Shown: piece by piece, positions 6,825 to 7,302 of the stretch
Layout: the number at the start of each line of letters is the position of its first letter
Numbering within the stretch: the first letter of the stretch is position 1
Assembly (NCBI GenBank): GCA_012271025.1
Contig: JAAXHF010000402.1
Span: 1 to 7,302 of the forward strand
Length of the DNA stretch: 7,302 nt
Origin: Deltaproteobacteria bacterium
Lineage (GTDB): Bacteria; Desulfobacterota_B; Binatia; Bin18
Direction of reading: 5' to 3'
Made by a program: the position numbers and the translations under genes
Notes under the pieces: generated by a model
Told to the model about the DNA's origin: nothing
What the model saw: only the letters and a program-made list of their open reading frames with translations
Database searches by the model: none

Positions 6825-7302
6825 ATGGATCAGGAACGACAAGCTGAGACACACGAACCCTGGCTCTCGTTGACGGCCGAAGCGGTCAAAATGGTCAAGC
6901 GCAGCCTGGCAATCAAGGGCGTTGACAACTGGGGACTGCGTATGACCGTGTCCGGCGGAGGCTGTAAAGGCTTCCAGTACAGCCTCAACCTCGAACGCGC
7001 GGCTCGTGACGACGATCACGTCGTCGTCCAGGACGGCATCACCACCTATCTCGATCCGACCAGCGCCCGCCACCTGCGGGGCACCCGACTGGACTATGTG
7101 ACCAACCGGCACGGGACCGGCTTTCATTTTTTCGGGCTCGACGTGGAGCGCACAATTGGCTGCGGCTCGCCCATTCTGCTGCGCGGCTGCATTGAGAACA
7201 ACACCCGGACCGAGGGCTGTGTGCTGTGCGCCCAGCGACCGCTGATGGACATCGACCTGGATGCGGCGACCGATTTCATCGACCGCCGGCAGAGTATCTC
7301 TC
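6825..7302 (+). CDS. Atypical A-type (HesB/IscA) Fe-S carrier homologue with C-terminal extension, 3'-truncated
   Basis: The frame is open for 159 residues to the window end with no stop. Residues 14-103 follow the HesB/IscA fold pattern: LSLTAEAVKMVK, LRMTVSGGGCKGFQYSL (Cys47), YLDPTSARHLRGTRLDYV and GTGFHFF. A-type carriers bind iron or Fe-S clusters through three cysteines and hand them to apoproteins (E. coli IscA Cys35, Cys99, Cys101). Counting from Cys47, the position of Cys99 is Ile111 and that of Cys101 is Cys113, in IGCGS instead of CGCG. Classic members end a few residues later; this one goes on through RGC (Cys122) and GCVLC (Cys132, Cys135) into an acidic tail. The same fold in a non-carrier role is possible. 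It has its own promoter and ribosome site. The family call is firm; cluster binding in the usual manner is doubtful. Confidence 0.85.
   Translation, partial: MDQERQAETHEPWLSLTAEAVKMVKRSLAIKGVDNWGLRMTVSGGGCKGFQYSLNLERAARDDDHVVVQDGITTYLDPTSARHLRGTRLDYVTNRHGTGFHFFGLDVERTIGCGSPILLRGCIENNTRTEGCVLCAQRPLMDIDLDAATDFIDRRQSIS

Noticed and set aside
6726..7127. 133-residue minus-strand frame opposite the IscA-like gene
   Set aside because: Shadow of a HesB/IscA-fold gene that has a strong promoter and ribosome site in the sense direction.

Overview
The window is a GC-rich, densely coded bacterial segment that reads as an iron acquisition and iron handling locus. It holds seven protein genes, two of them cut by the window edges. 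There are no RNA genes, CRISPR arrays, insertion sequences or phage genes that I can see. The combination of a PchR/YbtA-type regulator, paired fused ABC half-transporters and FeoAB suggests a high-GC Gram-negative bacterium, proteobacterium-like or from a poorly sampled environmental lineage. Species or phylum cannot be fixed from the sequence alone.

Layout. Positions 1-2990 (+) carry two tandem fused permease-ATPase ABC half-transporters whose stop and start codons overlap (ATGA), most like the YbtP/YbtQ and IrtA/IrtB siderophore transporters; the first lacks about 165 N-terminal residues because the window opens inside it. Positions 3022-4038 (-) carry a PchR-like AraC-family regulator, convergent with the transporters. 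A gap of about 80 bp (4039-4118) separates it from a divergent ferrous iron operon: feoA (4119-4361), feoB (4376-6574) and a 47-residue FeoB-associated Cys-rich membrane protein (6592-6735). After an 89-bp gap with a near-consensus sigma-70 promoter comes an A-type (HesB/IscA) Fe-S carrier homologue starting at 6825 and running off the right edge.

How the parts fit. The ABC pair and the AraC regulator would serve ferric-siderophore traffic and its siderophore-responsive control; FeoA/FeoB and the small protein would serve Fe2+ uptake; the last gene would feed iron or Fe-S clusters to downstream proteins. The gap at 4039-4118 carries a perfect 9-bp inverted repeat resembling a Fur box, placed so that one site could control both the regulator and feoAB. 

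Points worth a second look are the atypical IscA-like protein (one of the three ligand cysteines is Ile, and a cysteine-containing C-terminal extension follows), the Thr in place of Asn in the FeoB G4 motif, the probably leaderless feoA transcript overlapping the operator, and the asymmetric D-loops of the two ABC ATPases. I see no wholly new system; the IscA-like protein is the most unusual element.
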